From NCBI RefSeq assembly GCF_019393635.1, contig NC_057863.1, positions 1,938,501 through 2,002,500 of the forward strand: a stretch of DNA of 64,000 bases, in the 5' to 3' direction. The translations under genes were made by a program, and so were the position numbers. This DNA is from Dromiciops gliroides. Its lineage: Eukaryota; Chordata; Mammalia; Microbiotheria; Microbiotheriidae. This document shows positions 1-11,440 of this stretch, piece by piece. The stretch's first letter is position 1, and each line of letters opens with the position of its first letter. The notes beneath the pieces were generated by a model. It saw only the letters and a program-made list of their open reading frames with translations. It did not search any database and was not told the DNA's origin.

Positions 1-2240
1 TTTCCTACCTTCCCCCTTGGAAAGCTGATCCAGAATCAGGGTTGGTGACATGAGGAGCCAGCCAGCCAAAAGGAGGGTGACTCCCCCATCTAATGGCTCA
101 GCCCCTGGTCACCTAATAGACTTTCATGCGCCCCACAAGAAAGCCCCCTTGGGAGACTGCCTTGCAGCGCAGACACGGCAGGTCTGGGGACTCTGGAGTG
201 GTTGTCTGTGCAGCCTGACCCTGCAAGACCCAAGAAGGGCTGTCCTGGGTGGGCTTGGTAGGGGGCTTGCTCATCTTTCTGGGGGAAGTTTAGATGGGAA
301 TCTTGGAAGGCCGTGAAGTTGGACTGTGTTTTAGATCCCATTCACCCCTTTATGTTGCTTAGCGGGGCAGGGGGGTGTCTGCTCTTTAGGCCCTCCCCCT
401 ACTTGGGCAACTGGCTTCTAGTGTCTGTGTGGCTCCTTGGCCAGAGACTTCAGTCTCAGACACTCACTAGCTGTGTGACCTTGGGCAAGTCACTTCGCCC
501 TGCTTGCTTCAATTTCCTCATCTGTCACATGAGGTGGAAAAGGAAATAGCAAAGATAATGGGGTCATGACTGAAAATGACTCAATAACAACAGCTTCTGC
601 CACCTTGGGAATTGTCGCTGTTAAACCTGGGAGAAGGGGGTACAGAGCGGGGGAGGGGGGGATGATAGGTGCCTTCTGCCACAGGAGGAAGAGTAGGGCG
701 GAGGTTGCCGGCAGCTCGACTTGTCTGTCCTTACGTCCCAGAGTGGGAGCTGGTGGATTCTCCGGGCAGGGGCTGGACGGTCACTCATCAGGGAGGTTGG
801 GCTGGGGTTCCTTCATGGAATAGAACCTTCTGTCATTCTTGGGAAAGCGTGCCCAGAGCAGCGGCCAGGAATCCAGAATTTGGGAAGAGAGGAAGCAGTG
901 GTTAAGAGGAAAATGTCTGAGAATGGAGCACGGCTTAACATAGACATGCCGGGCTCTGGCCTGGCAGGAAGCATGTCTGCCGTCTAATGACAAAAAGCCT
1001 CAGCCTCAGACAGGGAGTGGGAGAAGGGCCTATAGACTCCCACCAGGCTGCAGGGCCACCCACCTACGTGATGGGGGCGGGGACCATGGGACCCAGCCAG
1101 GGTCATCATCTGAACCCAGGTCCTCAGAGCAGCCAACTGGCTGAGAAGCAAACCTGCGGCCCCCGCCGTAAGTGAACTAGACGACCTGACATGAGGGGAG
1201 AGTTGGCCACGTGGAGGTGGGCCGAGCAGCAGGGGTGGCTGTGGAAAGGCTGCCCTTGCTGGGGGAGAACAGATGATGGAGGAGGGGGCCAGTGGAGCCC
1301 TGTGAGCAAGTGGAGGGGCAGGCAGGACGGTGGGTGCTTGCTGGATGACTTCTCGTAACTCTTCAAAAAGAGGCTGCACACAAGGCCTGATTCTGACTGA
1401 CGGGCCTGGGCCGCAGCAGGCTGATGTTCGCTCCAGGTTGGGGGGGCAGGGGGCAGATTTCCCTGGAGTGGTAGCTGGACCTCTGCCCAGGGCAAACTTC
1501 TGGAGGCACAGGGAGAAGCGTGGGCAGTGATGCCAGGGTTTCACACCACGGGGGATGGGGCAGGGGGGTTTGTCAAGGCTGACCGCACCAGGTCTCCTCG
1601 CAGCCCTGATCCTCCTCTGTCTGCTTGGTACTGACCACAAATAGAGGCAGCAGGCTAGCCTGTTTGCAGGGGTCCACCATGTTGGCCCCCCATCAGCATA
1701 GTCCATGGCCCCTTGGAGCTCCCAAGCTCATTGGCCTTGGCCTTCCCTAGAGCAGGACCGCTGCACACATGCACAGGGAGGCTGGTGGCCTCCAGCCTCA
1801 GGGACACCTGAGCCTTCCCAGTGAGGTCCAGGGCCACGCCCCCAGGACTAGAAGGGGATCCTTTAATGAGGGGAAATGGGCAAGTCATGAATGGGAGCAT
1901 GAGGGCCGTAGGAATCCCCCTTCAGAACTTCACGGTCCCCAGCTGGGCTGCTGAGGGCCCGCTCTCTGGACACCAGACTTGTGTGAATCGCAGCATCTTT
2001 GGTCTGCCAGGAGTCCGGGCACGAGAAGCGAGGGGGGCAGAGCGGGGCAGCCTGAGTCACCGTGGGCTTGTGGGCAGAGCCTCTGCCTCATGGCCACAGG
2101 CATACGGGCACTCAAGAATTCCTCCTTCCATCCCCTGTCCCCAGCGCTCCCTGGAGTGCTCCTGGGCGTACTGACCCGGCCCGAGCACAGGCTTGGTGGC
2201 CATCACACCCAGTAAACTCCTCCGGCTCCTTCCCTCCTAG
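1..2240 (+). other. Upstream ZZEF1 intron or unresolved exon region
   Basis: No exon could be supported here by an acceptor, a coherent reading frame and a donor together. The frames on both strands are low-complexity or GC-rich shadows. Because the exon at 2,241 has a good acceptor and starts with one base of a split codon, at least one earlier exon must lie upstream, either in this stretch unrecognised or before the window. The only repeat I recognise is a MIR-core fragment near 450-556. Confidence 0.5.
447..556 (+). repeat. Old MIR-core SINE fragment
   Basis: The stretch carries the core pattern CTAGCTGTGTGACCTTGGGC followed by a TTTCCTCATCTGT-type block, as in mammalian MIR and marsupial Mar1-type CORE-SINEs. 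It is more diverged than the young SINEs elsewhere in the window and has no visible target-site duplication. Confidence 0.6.
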
Positions 2241-2394
2241 TGGCCTCTGTGACCTCACCTTGCTCAGGCCTCTCTGGCAGCTTTTTGCCCAGATGGAAAA
2301 GGGCTTGTGCCAGGACGTGAGTCAGCCCGGCATTCTCCTGCCCCTGCACCGAGCCCTCACTGAGCTCTTCTTTGTTACTGAGAACAGAGTGCAG
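2241..2394 (+). CDS. ZZEF1: Antepenultimate coding exon, probable ZZEF1
   Basis: A pyrimidine-rich acceptor ends in CTCCTAG at 2,240 and the donor GTAAGG starts at 2,395. The exon begins with the last base of a split codon, then reads 51 codons with no stop, starting GLCDLTLL and ending VTENRVQ. It joins the exon at 2,695 in phase 0 and then the exon at 7,448, giving one continuous frame to a stop codon. I assign it to ZZEF1 (a very large protein with ZZ zinc fingers and an EF hand, linked to chromatin reading and transcription) mainly because ZZEF1 lies directly upstream of ATP2A3 on the same strand in human. The peptide carries no named domain, as expected for the far C-terminus. What is seen is a conserved-looking three-exon gene end; the gene name is inference from synteny. 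Confidence 0.72.
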
Positions 2395-2694
2395 GTAAGG
2401 GGCCCGGGACGGTGCGCCCCCCGAACACCCTTGGGGGCCGGGCCTTGCGGTCACACTGGGCATCGGGACACTGCCATGGGGAGGTGGGGGACGATGGTGC
2501 CTTAGCAGTGATGACCACCCCCATCCCCAGGTGACAGGCACCCAGGTCCCACAGCTACTAAGGCACCGCATGACCCTGTGTGGGACATGACTTCCCCAGA
2601 GGGAGGGTGCAGTCCAGACACTCCTCCCCTTTCCCTAACCACTCTGCTACGTGGCTGTTCCCCCCACTTCACTGGGCACGCTTTCTGCCCACAG

Positions 2695-2766
2695 GAACTA
2701 GGCTCCCCCCAAGACTACCTGCTCGCCTTAACGACGGACGACTACCTTCTCTGCTGTACGGCCCAG
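2695..2766 (+). CDS. ZZEF1: Penultimate coding exon, probable ZZEF1
   Basis: This 72-bp exon lies between the acceptor CCCACAG at 2,694 and the donor GTAAAG at 2,767. It reads 24 codons in phase 0 at both ends, beginning ELGSPQDYLL and ending LLCCTAQ. The intron before it is only 300 bp; the one after it is 4.7 kb and filled with SINEs and an antisense L1. Its length is a multiple of three, so skipping it would keep the frame. The assignment to ZZEF1 follows from the joined frame and synteny with ATP2A3. Confidence 0.72.
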
Positions 2767-3225
2767 GTAAAGTCTGGGGAGCAGGGAGGGAGGGAGGGGC
2801 CCAGGAAAGGCAACCCTTCCAGGAAGGCTGTGGAGCGGGGAGAACCAGGCACCTGCTCCAGGATCATGTCCTCTTTGGAGAGAAGCCGACCCCCCCAGAC
2901 TCCCTTGGAGGGAGAAAGAACCAACTGTGGCATCCTCTGCCTGCTAGAGCCTTCTCCTGAGACTCGGTAAAAAGGGCCTGTCCCTCCCTCCCTCCCTGAG
3001 GGAGCTAATGGGAGCTAGGAATGGCCAGGGGAGGGTCCCAGGGGAAGCTGTGGAACCCCAGCACTTTTCACAGAGCAGAGCTGGGCCTGTGAGGAGGCCA
3101 GGAAGATCAGGCCCCGGGTCCAAGTGTCCTTGAGGGTTGACTTTGGTGGCATAGATGGGCCAGGAACCAGACCTGCTGAGCCCATTGGTGACAGGGAAAA
3201 TAGGAGAGCAGACGTCCCCATTTTT

Positions 3226-3365
3226 TTTTTCGGGGCAACGGGGGTGAAGTGACTTGCCCAGGGTCACACAGCCAGCAAGTGTCAAGTGTCTGAGGCCGGA
3301 TTTGAACTCAGGTCCTCCTGAATCCAGGGCCGGTGTTCCATCCACTGTGCCACCCAGCTGCCCCT
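3226..3365 (-). mobile_element. Young marsupial MIR-core SINE
   Basis: A reverse-orientation tRNA-derived SINE: poly-T at the left, then the complement of the core and tRNA-like head, ending in CAGCTGCCCC. It is flanked by imperfect 16-bp duplications, AGACGTCCCCATTTTT at 3,210-3,225 and AGACATCCCCATTTTT at 3,366-3,381. Confidence 0.92.
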
Positions 3366-3581
3366 AGACATCCCCATTTTTACAAAGCAGGGCCAGCAAG
3401 GGAAGGCAAGTGAGTCGCTACAAACAGAAGGGCTGCCTTTTTAGGGCCAACCAGCCAGGCTTCTATTAGACCACCCGGTTGATCCAAGTCAGTGCTGCCT
3501 TCAGGAGAGTTTACCGAGACTGGAGGGAGTTTGGGGCACTGTAAGAGGCACATGCATGATAGGTTTAAGAAACTTGGACAC

Positions 3582-3739
3582 GGGGCAGCTAGGTGGTGCA
3601 GTGGATAGAGCGCCGGCCCTGGAGTCAGGAGGACCTGAGTTCAAATCTGGCCTTGGACACTTGACGCTTACTAGCTGTGTGACCCTGGGCAAGTCACTTA
3701 ACCCCCATTGCCTCACTAAAAAAAAAGAAAAGAAAGCAA
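3582..3739 (+). mobile_element. Young marsupial MIR-core SINE
   Basis: A full SINE starting GGGGCAGCTAGGTGG, with an A-box-like GGTGCAGTGGATAGAGC, a B-box-like GAGTTCAAATC, the MIR-type core, and an A-rich tail. It has a perfect 15-bp target-site duplication AAGAAACTTGGACAC at 3,567-3,581 and 3,740-3,754. Confidence 0.95.
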
Positions 3740-4024
3740 AGAAACTTGGACACTAGATAGCAAAAAGCAGATTGAGATCCACTTGGTCTCACACCATCTA
3801 GTCCAGCAAATATCAGATGCACCAGTGATGTGGGTTTCTTTTTTTTAATCATAAAAAGAGGAAGAAAAGAGAACATATCCATCTGGATCGTAGAAAATAA
3901 TCACCAAACTTAAGAAATGAGAGTGATAGGGCACCAAACATATGCATTTTTGCTCAAAATAAAATACTACACAACCAAATATCCCATCTAGAATAGAAAG
4001 AGATTTTTGCCCATTTTTTTAAAA

Positions 4025-4187
4025 ATTAAAAAAAAAATGGGAGGGGGTAGGCAGTTGGGGTTAAGTGACTTGCCCAGGGTCACACAGCCAGTAAGTGTTA
4101 AGTGTCCGAGGTCAGATTTGAACTCAGGTCCTCCCAAGTCTAGGGCCAGTGCTTTATCCACTATACCACCTAGCTGCCCCTTTTTTC
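4025..4187 (-). mobile_element. Young marsupial MIR-core SINE
   Basis: Reverse-orientation SINE ending in CTAGCTGCCCC near 4,180. Approximate duplications starting CCCATTTTTT are seen at 4,010 and 4,188; their A/T-rich nature makes the exact edges uncertain. Confidence 0.88.
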
Positions 4188-4835
4188 CCCATTTTTTAAT
4201 AAAAACCTGACATTCACAGTCTGAAAGGAACTGAACCCAGAAATGTCAGTGTGATACCCCAGATTTCTTTGTACACCCAGGGTCCAAGATATCAGTTAAG
4301 CATGTTTATCAATAAACCCATGTGTGAGGAAGTACAGGGGGCTGTCCCTGAGATCACTCAAACCAGGATGGGCTGTGGTGCAGTTAGGGCTGCGGAGGCC
4401 TGAGCTCCTGGGAATTGGGCTCATCTCTGAGAAAGCCTAAGAACAGGAGAAAAGTAGGGAGAGAGATTCACTGAACCCTCCGCCACCAGGCCAGGCCGTT
4501 GTGTGAGGTCCACAGGAGAAAAGGACCTACCAGCTTGAAATTATTTACAGCCCCCTCATTCAGAATGTCAAAAATTCAAACTGGGGAGGCTGACCGTCTA
4601 GTACATAGCATGCTTAGGCCACTAAGTGGGTGACAAGGGATGTCTGCAACCAGTCTGAGGAGCACCAAGAGGCAGTACCCAGTGAAGAAGCAGGCTGAGC
4701 CATGATAGACCATGGGTTTGGTTTAAAATTGTGGGACCATAGAATAAGCTCTCAGGAAAAAAAACATGGTTTCTTAATGTGTGAGAAATACATTGGAGAG
4801 GTCAGTAGGGGAGAGAAAAATAGAGGTGAGGCTTT

Positions 4836-7063
4836 TAAAATATATTTTATTTTTTCCCAATTTATGGGGGGAAAAAACAATTTTTAGCATCCTTTAAAAA
4901 AAATTTTTAGTTCCAAACTCCTCTTCTGCCCCTCATTGAGAAGGCAGACAATTTGATATAGGTTATACATGTGCAGTCACGCAAAACATTTCCAGACTAA
5001 AAAAACAAAAATAAAGAAAGTAAGAAAGGTCTGCTTCAATCTGCATTCAAACTCTGTCAGTTCTTTTTCTGAACGTGGATGGTGATTTTCATCCTGAACC
5101 CTTTAGTATTGTCGTGTATCGTTGTATTTCTGACAAGGGCTAAGTCGTTCACAATTGATCATTACACCATGTACAATGTTCTCCTGGTCCTGCTTACTTC
5201 ACTTTCTAAGTTTTTGCAGGTTTTTCTGAAACCATCCACCTTATAGCACAATAACTTTCCATCACCATCATATAGCACAGCTTGTTCAGCCATCCTCCAA
5301 TTGATGGGCATTGCTCTGATTTCTAATTCTTAGCCACCACAAAAACGGCTGCTAGAAAGTGGGTCCTCTTCCCTTTTCTTTGATGTCTTTAGTCTGTAGG
5401 CTTATGACTTATATTGCACCGTTTCCATGACCTTTTTTGTATGGTTCCAAATTGTTTTCCAGAATGGTTTCTAGTTAAGTCCACCAAGGGTTCATTCACA
5501 GAACCCAAAATGTCAGCTCAAAACAATCCCCTCGCCAAAGACTTGGGGGATGGTCGACCAGTTGGTGACACTTACTCAGGCCAGTTTTCCCACATGTCCT
5601 TCAACACTGATTGTTCTCCTTTCTTGTCAGAGCAGTGTGGTGCCCTGGTCAGTAGGGCTTTGGAGCATGTTTTCACATGACTGTAGACAGCTCCGATTTC
5701 TTCATCTGAAAACTGCCTGTTTGTATCCTTTGACCACTTATCAACCGGAAATGGCTCCTGTTATAAATTTGATTCACTTCTCTACATAATTGAGAAATGA
5801 GACCTTTATCAGGGAAGCTTTTCTGCTTTCCTTCTAATCTTGGCTGCATTGGTTTTATTTGTGCAAAACCTTCTTAATTTCATATAATCAAAATCACCCA
5901 TTAGACTTCCCATCATCCTCTTTATCTCTTGTTTGATCCTAAACTCTTCTCCTTAGATCTGACAGGTAAACTATTTGCTCTCCTAATCTGCCTCTGGTGT
6001 CACCCTTTATGTCTAAATCATGTACCTAGTTTGACCTCTTGGTATATGGTGTGAAATGCTGGTCTGTGCCTTAGTTTCTGTGAAACTGTTTTCTAGTTTT
6101 TCCAGAAATGTTTGTCAAATAGTGATTTCTTGTCCTAAAAGCATGACTCTTTGGGTTTATTAAACACCAGATACTAGTGATCTATTCCACTGATCCAGCA
6201 CTCAGTTTCTTAGCCAGGACCAGATTATTTTGATAATTCCTGCTTTACCATACACTTGGAGATGTGGTACAGCTAGAAGAACTTCCTTCACATTTTTTTT
6301 TCATGAATTCCCTTGATATTCTTGACCTTTTGTTCTTTTAGATGAATATTGTTATTTTTCTAGTTCGATATAATAATTTTTTGGTAGTTTGATTGGTATG
6401 GCACTGAATTATTAAATTAATTTAGGTGAAGTTGTCATTTTTATCATATTGTTTTATAATTGCATTCATACAGTTCCTGGGTTTGTCTTGGCAGGTAGAC
6501 TTCTAAGTATTTTATGTTGTCTGCAGTTATTTTAAATGGAATTTTTCTTTCTACCTCTTGCTGCTGGACTTTGTTGGTAATATGTAGACTTGCTGATGAT
6601 TTCTGCGGGTTTATTTTAATTATTGTAAGTAGTTTCTAGTTGATTCTCTAGGATTCCCCAAGTATACCATCATGTCATCTGCAAAGAGGGATAGTTTTGT
6701 TTCCTCCTTGCCTATTCTAATTCCTTTAATTTCTTTGTCTTCTCTTATTGCTATGGCCACCATTCCTAGTACAACATGTGATAATGGGCATCTTTGCTTA
6801 ATCCCTGATTGTATTGGGAAGATTTCTGGTTTATCCCCATTACAGGAAATGCTTGCTGGTGTTTTAGATAAATATTACTTATCATTTTAAAGTAAACTCC
6901 ACTTATTCCTATGCTCTCTCGTGTTTTTAATAGGAATGGGTGCTGTATTTTGTCAAAGGCCTTTTCTGTATCTATTGAGATAATCATATGGTTTCTATTG
7001 GTTTTGTTATGGATATGGTCAATTATGCTGATAGTTTTCCTAATAATGAATTGGCCCTGCATT
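4836..7063 (-). mobile_element. 5'-truncated antisense L1 (3' UTR plus part of ORF2)
   Basis: Read on the minus strand, this holds part of the L1 ORF2 reverse transcriptase (6,766-7,062), including the motif block [17 protein letters not shown]. Decayed ORF2 and the marsupial L1 3' UTR follow, ending in an A-rich tail near 4,840. The open frame stops within the domain and the rest is broken, so the copy is dead. Its 5' edge runs directly into a same-orientation SINE head at 7,064. Confidence 0.9.
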
Positions 7064-7154
7064 CCTGGTATGTCAGGTATCTGAGGCCAGATTTGAACTG
7101 AGGTACTCCTGAATCCAAGGCCGGTGCTTTATCCACTGTGCCACCTAGCTGCCC
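7064..7154 (-). mobile_element. SINE 5' head fused to the L1 5' edge
   Basis: Only the tRNA-like first ~90 bp of the SINE are present (minus strand, from CAGCTAGGTGGCACAG at the right to GGCCTCAG at the left). The 3' core and tail are absent, and sequence passes straight into L1 ORF2 in the same orientation. This suggests a chimeric retrocopy rather than two independent insertions. Confidence 0.8.
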
Positions 7155-7447
7155 TCAAGAAGGGCCTTTTGACCACAACATGCATGGAAGGCCTACGCCT
7201 CTAGGAGATGCCTAGAAAGGTAGGTTGGGAGCAGGCTTTTAGACGCTTTGCCTCCAGGACAGAGCCTCCACTTCCCTGGTTGTGTCGCCACTCCAGGGAT
7301 GGCTAGATGTAACTTGGTGTCCATTCAAGGCCTGAACAAGGACTGAGGTGATGGTGGCCCCTGCGGCTCCCCCACAACCCTGCCTGTCCTATGGAGCAGG
7401 GGGCACCCTTCCCTTCCAGGAGCCCATGGCTGCCTTTCTCCCCACAG

Positions 7448-7522
7448 GCTTTGAGAAACATTGCGGCCATCAGTCTCGCCATCGACTACCCAAACAAATC
7501 AACCAGTGTCGGGAAGGGCTAA
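7448..7522 (+). CDS. ZZEF1: Terminal coding exon with stop, probable ZZEF1
   Basis: After the acceptor CCCACAG at 7,447 the frame continues in phase 0 from the preceding exon as ALRNIAAISLAIDYPNKS and ends VGKG with TAA at 7,520-7,522, giving 24 residues before the stop. The peptide is hydrophobic at first, then polar. Because this is the last exon, the stop is not expected to trigger nonsense-mediated decay. The gene name rests on the joined three-exon frame and on the neighbouring ATP2A3; a protein search against ZZEF1 orthologues would settle it. Confidence 0.72.
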   Translation, partial: ALRNIAAISLAIDYPNKSTSVGKG

Positions 7523-8865
7523 GGGTGCTGCTGGCCCCTTGGCAGAATGCTGCGCTCCTGGACGCAGGCCAGCAAGAAGGGTCATTTCTGAGAGGCCTTC
7601 CTTCTCTGGGAGAGAGCCCTCGGCCTTTGTCCGAGTGGCCATTTTTGTTTCTTCAGGCTGTGCTGGCTGGCAGAGTGATCCTTAGGGGCCCAGCCCCAGA
7701 GTGACCCGTGGGCAGACAAGTGACCTTCCAAGAACCAGACACCAGGGTGCTGGGGCCACGGTGTCTGATGGCAGCCAAGCTTCCCCCCCACACACACCCC
7801 CCGCCCTGCCCCGGCCCCCCAGAGCATTTCACTTGTGCACGGCTCCTCTTGACCATCTCCTTACACCAAGACACCTGGGAGGAAGCAGGGCTCACTTAGG
7901 GGCCGACGAAAGCCAGCCCCTCTTCTGAAAGCATAAAGAATTGTCTCCATTTCCCCCTCTCCGGGACTGGCGGTTTCAGATTTCCTAAGGGGCGATCTTG
8001 AGCCATGGACGTGGACGTTCTGAACTTGGCAGTACGGCAATAATTGGGGTGGTCCACGGGGACCATGTGTTGGTTATGAAAGGGCAGCATCCCAGCAGGG
8101 GGTGTTTGTTGAATCACTGCTAGTGGGACATGGGTAATGCGCCTGCTGTGTCACCCAGGGCGAGACTCCAGGTCCAAGGCCACTGGGTCTTTGTGTGTCT
8201 TCCTTCCCCCATCTGCTCTGCACAGTCCAAAGCCTGATTTTGTGAGGCTTGTGTCCAGGTCGGTGACACTGAAAGCAGTGGTGTGGCCAGAGAGGCCTTG
8301 GCCCCAAATCTGAAGAGACCTCGGGAAGACAGGGCTTTCTGTCTGCCCCCTGCTAGTGGCCACCACGCATGGGCTTGTGAGTACTCTGTCCCCCTTAGGT
8401 CCCCTGGTCAGGCGGAGGTGCCTGAGCTCAGCACGGCTTGCAGGGCAGGAGCCAAGGGATGGGGCGCCCTGCTCAAACCACCTCAGGACCTGGGCAGGGA
8501 CCTTTGTTCTTTCTGACATCCAGAAGATCTCTTCATGAGGTTGTTGCCACTCCATTGCTTTTTATGTCGGGTTGGGGCAGGTATAGGAAAGCAAAGCAGC
8601 GCCCCCTCCCATTGTCCAGTCACCCCCTGCCCAAGTGAGTAATGTCCTCACAACCTTCCTCGACAGTCACTGTCCAGTTCACACTGCCTTATAGCTGACT
8701 TCTGGGATTGTTCCTGACTTGGACTGGGACCAAGGTGGATTCGTGAAGACCCGTGTTCTTTGGCCCATCCATTGATGCCTGTGGGGGAAGGGGAGATGCA
8801 GGTATTGCTGAGAGGTTTGCTAGAAATATGTGCCTAATGAAGATTAAAATGATTCTTTGTTCTGA
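7523..8865 (+). other. ZZEF1: 3' UTR of probable ZZEF1
   Basis: This untranslated stretch follows the TAA at 7,520. It lacks recognisable repeats, unlike the flanking intron, which fits a constrained 3' UTR. The proposed end is set by ATTAAA at 8,843-8,848 with a T/GT-rich tract just after; a second ATTAAA near 8,929 could give a slightly longer form. Confidence 0.55.
8843..8848 (+). terminator. ZZEF1: Candidate poly(A) signal ATTAAA
   Basis: The common variant ATTAAA is followed within about 10 bases by the GATTCTTTGTTCTG tract, a plausible downstream element. No canonical AATAAA is seen nearby on this strand. Confidence 0.45.
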
Positions 8866-9120
8866 ATCATTTACGGTGTAAAAAAAAAAATTATCCTGCT
8901 AATGAAACGCGACTTATTTTCATTAAACACAGTTTTAGATTTCTTTTCTTACGGGTTTCCTATTTGGGATTTTTATTTGGTTGAAAAGAAAGCATCGAGA
9001 TGATACCAATTGAATTCAGCCTGTAAAAAGAAAATTATGGGTATATTATACAAATGAAGAGAAACCTATTGTAAAAATTCTATATAAAAAAGAACAATGC
9101 GTGTGTTTGGCCTTGTTTTT
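8866..9120 (+). other. AT-rich repeat-free block after ZZEF1
   Basis: Sharply AT-rich DNA inside a GC-rich neighbourhood, with no recognisable transposon. It could be the distal ZZEF1 3' UTR using ATTAAA near 8,929, or a conserved non-coding element. Confidence 0.4.
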
Positions 9121-10400
9121 TCCTCCCACGCTCGTGCTGCCCCATCCCCCAAACCAGTTGAAAGAGGCTTTAGAGCTCAGAATCCCGGGCACCTGAGACC
9201 CCACCTAGCCACCCTTGACCCTTCCAGTACCCCGGCTCCTCAATTCTCTGTCGGAGTTTCACTGACAGCTTACCACGGGCCACCCAGTCTAGTAAACTCA
9301 AGGCATACAAAGAGGGATAAGAGTGGAATCCCCGCTCCCAATCTGAAGCCCCTGAGGAGGGAGAAGGACCAGAAAAGGCCTATTGTGGGGGAGGCAGGCG
9401 GAAAATGCGGTTTTGAGCCTAGATGATGGGGATGGGGATGTCGGTAGAAACACGGAAGTTTGAAGGCTGGGGGCGGGGGGGGGGGCGGAGGAAGAGATAA
9501 GCTTCATTTTTAAGGTGGTTTTGAGATGCTTCCGATGGGAATGTCCAATAGGCGTTGAATAATAGAATCGGGGTTCAGGGGAGAATCTAGCACTGGGTCT
9601 GGATCGGGGAAGGGGCAGTGGCATTGACCTCTGAGCCCGCTGGGGGAGGGGTGTTGAGGTCAGAGACAAGCATCCCGCAGCGCTCGGTACTCCTCCAAGA
9701 ACCTCCCTCCGCAGCTTCTGGGTCCCTGTGGGTGACGGGTTCCCGAGATTAGCATCAGTCTTGGGGCCTGTCACAACCCAGATGTCATCCCCGACGCCTC
9801 CGATCCAGGTCTGGGCTAGACTGGATCTGGAGATCATGCAGCACGCCTAGCTATGCCCAGCTTTGGAGCGAGGGTGCCCTCCAGACCAGACCAGAGGCTG
9901 CGGCGGAGACCTCTGGCTAACGAGGGCGGCCCTTACCCCCGCCCAAGAACCCTCCACCTCGGATTGCCCAGCCTTGTACGTGCCCACGGCTCTGGGCTCC
10001 GGGCTCCGGGCTCCGTTCCCTTTGAGATCGCAGCTCAGATTAGGAGAAAATTGATCTTTGCCACAAGCCCAGCTTCCTTCACCCGATGAAGGGCTCGGCC
10101 GTTCCTGGAGTTAAATGCGCCCGGGGGTGGGGGTGGGGGGGCATCTCCTGATCCCGCTTCAGTGGCTCGTCCCAGCACCAAGCAGAGGCTCAGGACAAGA
10201 AAGCTGGCCGTAGAACGTTGCCCACTCTCCCCACTTCCGCAGCTCGGTGCCCCTTGGCCGAGTGCCAACGTCAGCTCCCTTGGCTCCTGGCCGTGTTGCT
10301 GACCGAAGCTAGAGGAACTCGTGACGCTGGGATTGGGTCCACGACACGCTCGTGTCAAGTAACCTCACCTGCAAAGCCATTCGTCTACACCTCCCCAGAC
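9121..10400. other. GC-rich intergenic stretch, no feature recognised
   Basis: Contains only a poly-G run near 9,470-9,485 and short open frames on both strands without exon signals or family resemblance. Confidence 0.5.
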
Positions 10401-11112
10401 GGCGCCTACCACACCTCCCCTGGGTCGTCTCCCGCCACCCTCTCAGCTGAGAACTTAGCCTCAGGGCCATTCTCGGGGCTCCACCTTCTCCCCTCTTCCC
10501 AGTGATATCTTCTGTCCCCTCTCCTCCTCCCGTCTCACACGATGACCAAGGCCAACCCTGTGGCTGTGCACGTGAGCCCCTTCCATCCCGCCTCCTCCAG
10601 CAGGTTGCCCCCTCTGTCAGCCTCACTTTTTCTTATCTTCGGTCTCTCCTCTGCTGGCTCCTTCCCTGCTGCCCAGACTCGACCCTTCCATCCCTCCTCA
10701 CTAACTATCGTCCCAGGTCTCTTCTGCCCTCTGTGGCTAAACTCCCCCAAAGGCGTCTACACCAGGCCCCTCCACCGTCCCTCCTCTCACTCTCTTCTTA
10801 ACCCCTTACAATCCACCCCAACCTCTCTCCCCAAAGTCACCAGGGAGCTGGCGTTTTTCAGCGCTCCTGATTTCTGACCTCCCGTTGGTCACTCTCTCTT
10901 CCCAGGACACGCCCCTCCCTCTGCTCCTCTGCTGGATCCGCCTCCGGACCACACCCTCTGACCCTGGCCCGCAAGGCCCTGGCCTGGGCCCTCTGCTCTT
11001 TCCCCTCCCTGGGGTCTCCTCAGTTCCCATGGGCTTAATGACCATCTTGATGTTGATGATTCTCAAATACACCTGTCCTGCCCGTGGACGCCCAGTAGGC
11101 ATCGCCCCCCCC

Positions 11113-11159
<47 letters not shown>

Positions 11160-11440
11160 TTTCAACAGCTGCTGGAGGGTCGTCCTGCCTCCCCCAAGCC
11201 TCTCCCCGCCTCCAGCCCACTCTCCCCTTGGCTTTCACATCGATCTTCCTAAAAGGAGGCTCTGGGCATGTCACACACACCCTCCTCCAGTCCAGCTCAC
11301 TCAATATTGCCTCCAGTCTCCTTCCACTTTCCTCTCCCCACATATCCAGGGTGATCCATCCAGTGTGATCCCGTGCCACGGGGCTTCTGCCTACTCCTCC
11401 CAGGCCCACCATTCCTCCGGCGCCAGCCCCGCCCCCGCCG
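10400..11440 (+). repeat. Probable old L2-type LINE relic
   Basis: Pyrimidine-rich text with phrases such as GATTCTCAAATACACCTGTCC resembles the 3' half of mammalian L2 LINEs and the clearer copy at 43.35-44.47 kb. Edges are approximate and the copy is much decayed. Confidence 0.35.
11115..11158 (+). repeat. (CA)n microsatellite
   Basis: An uninterrupted run of about 21 CA units. Confidence 0.98.

Larger units (their letters stand above)
2767..7447 (+). other. ZZEF1: Last intron of probable ZZEF1
   Basis: This intron runs from the donor at 2,767 to the acceptor at 7,447. It holds three SINEs (3,226-4,187), non-repetitive DNA from about 4,205 to 4,835, and an antisense 5'-truncated L1 joined to a SINE head (4,836-7,154). 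No additional exon is visible. Confidence 0.65.

Noticed and set aside
984..1706. 240-codon minus-strand frame
   Set aside because: GC-rich proline/serine text with no recognisable domain; likely an antisense shadow within an intron.
3226..3365. A tRNA gene, suggested by the A- and B-box-like motifs of the repeated units
   Set aside because: The units lack a tRNA fold, carry poly-A tails and target-site duplications, and recur about twenty times; they are SINEs.
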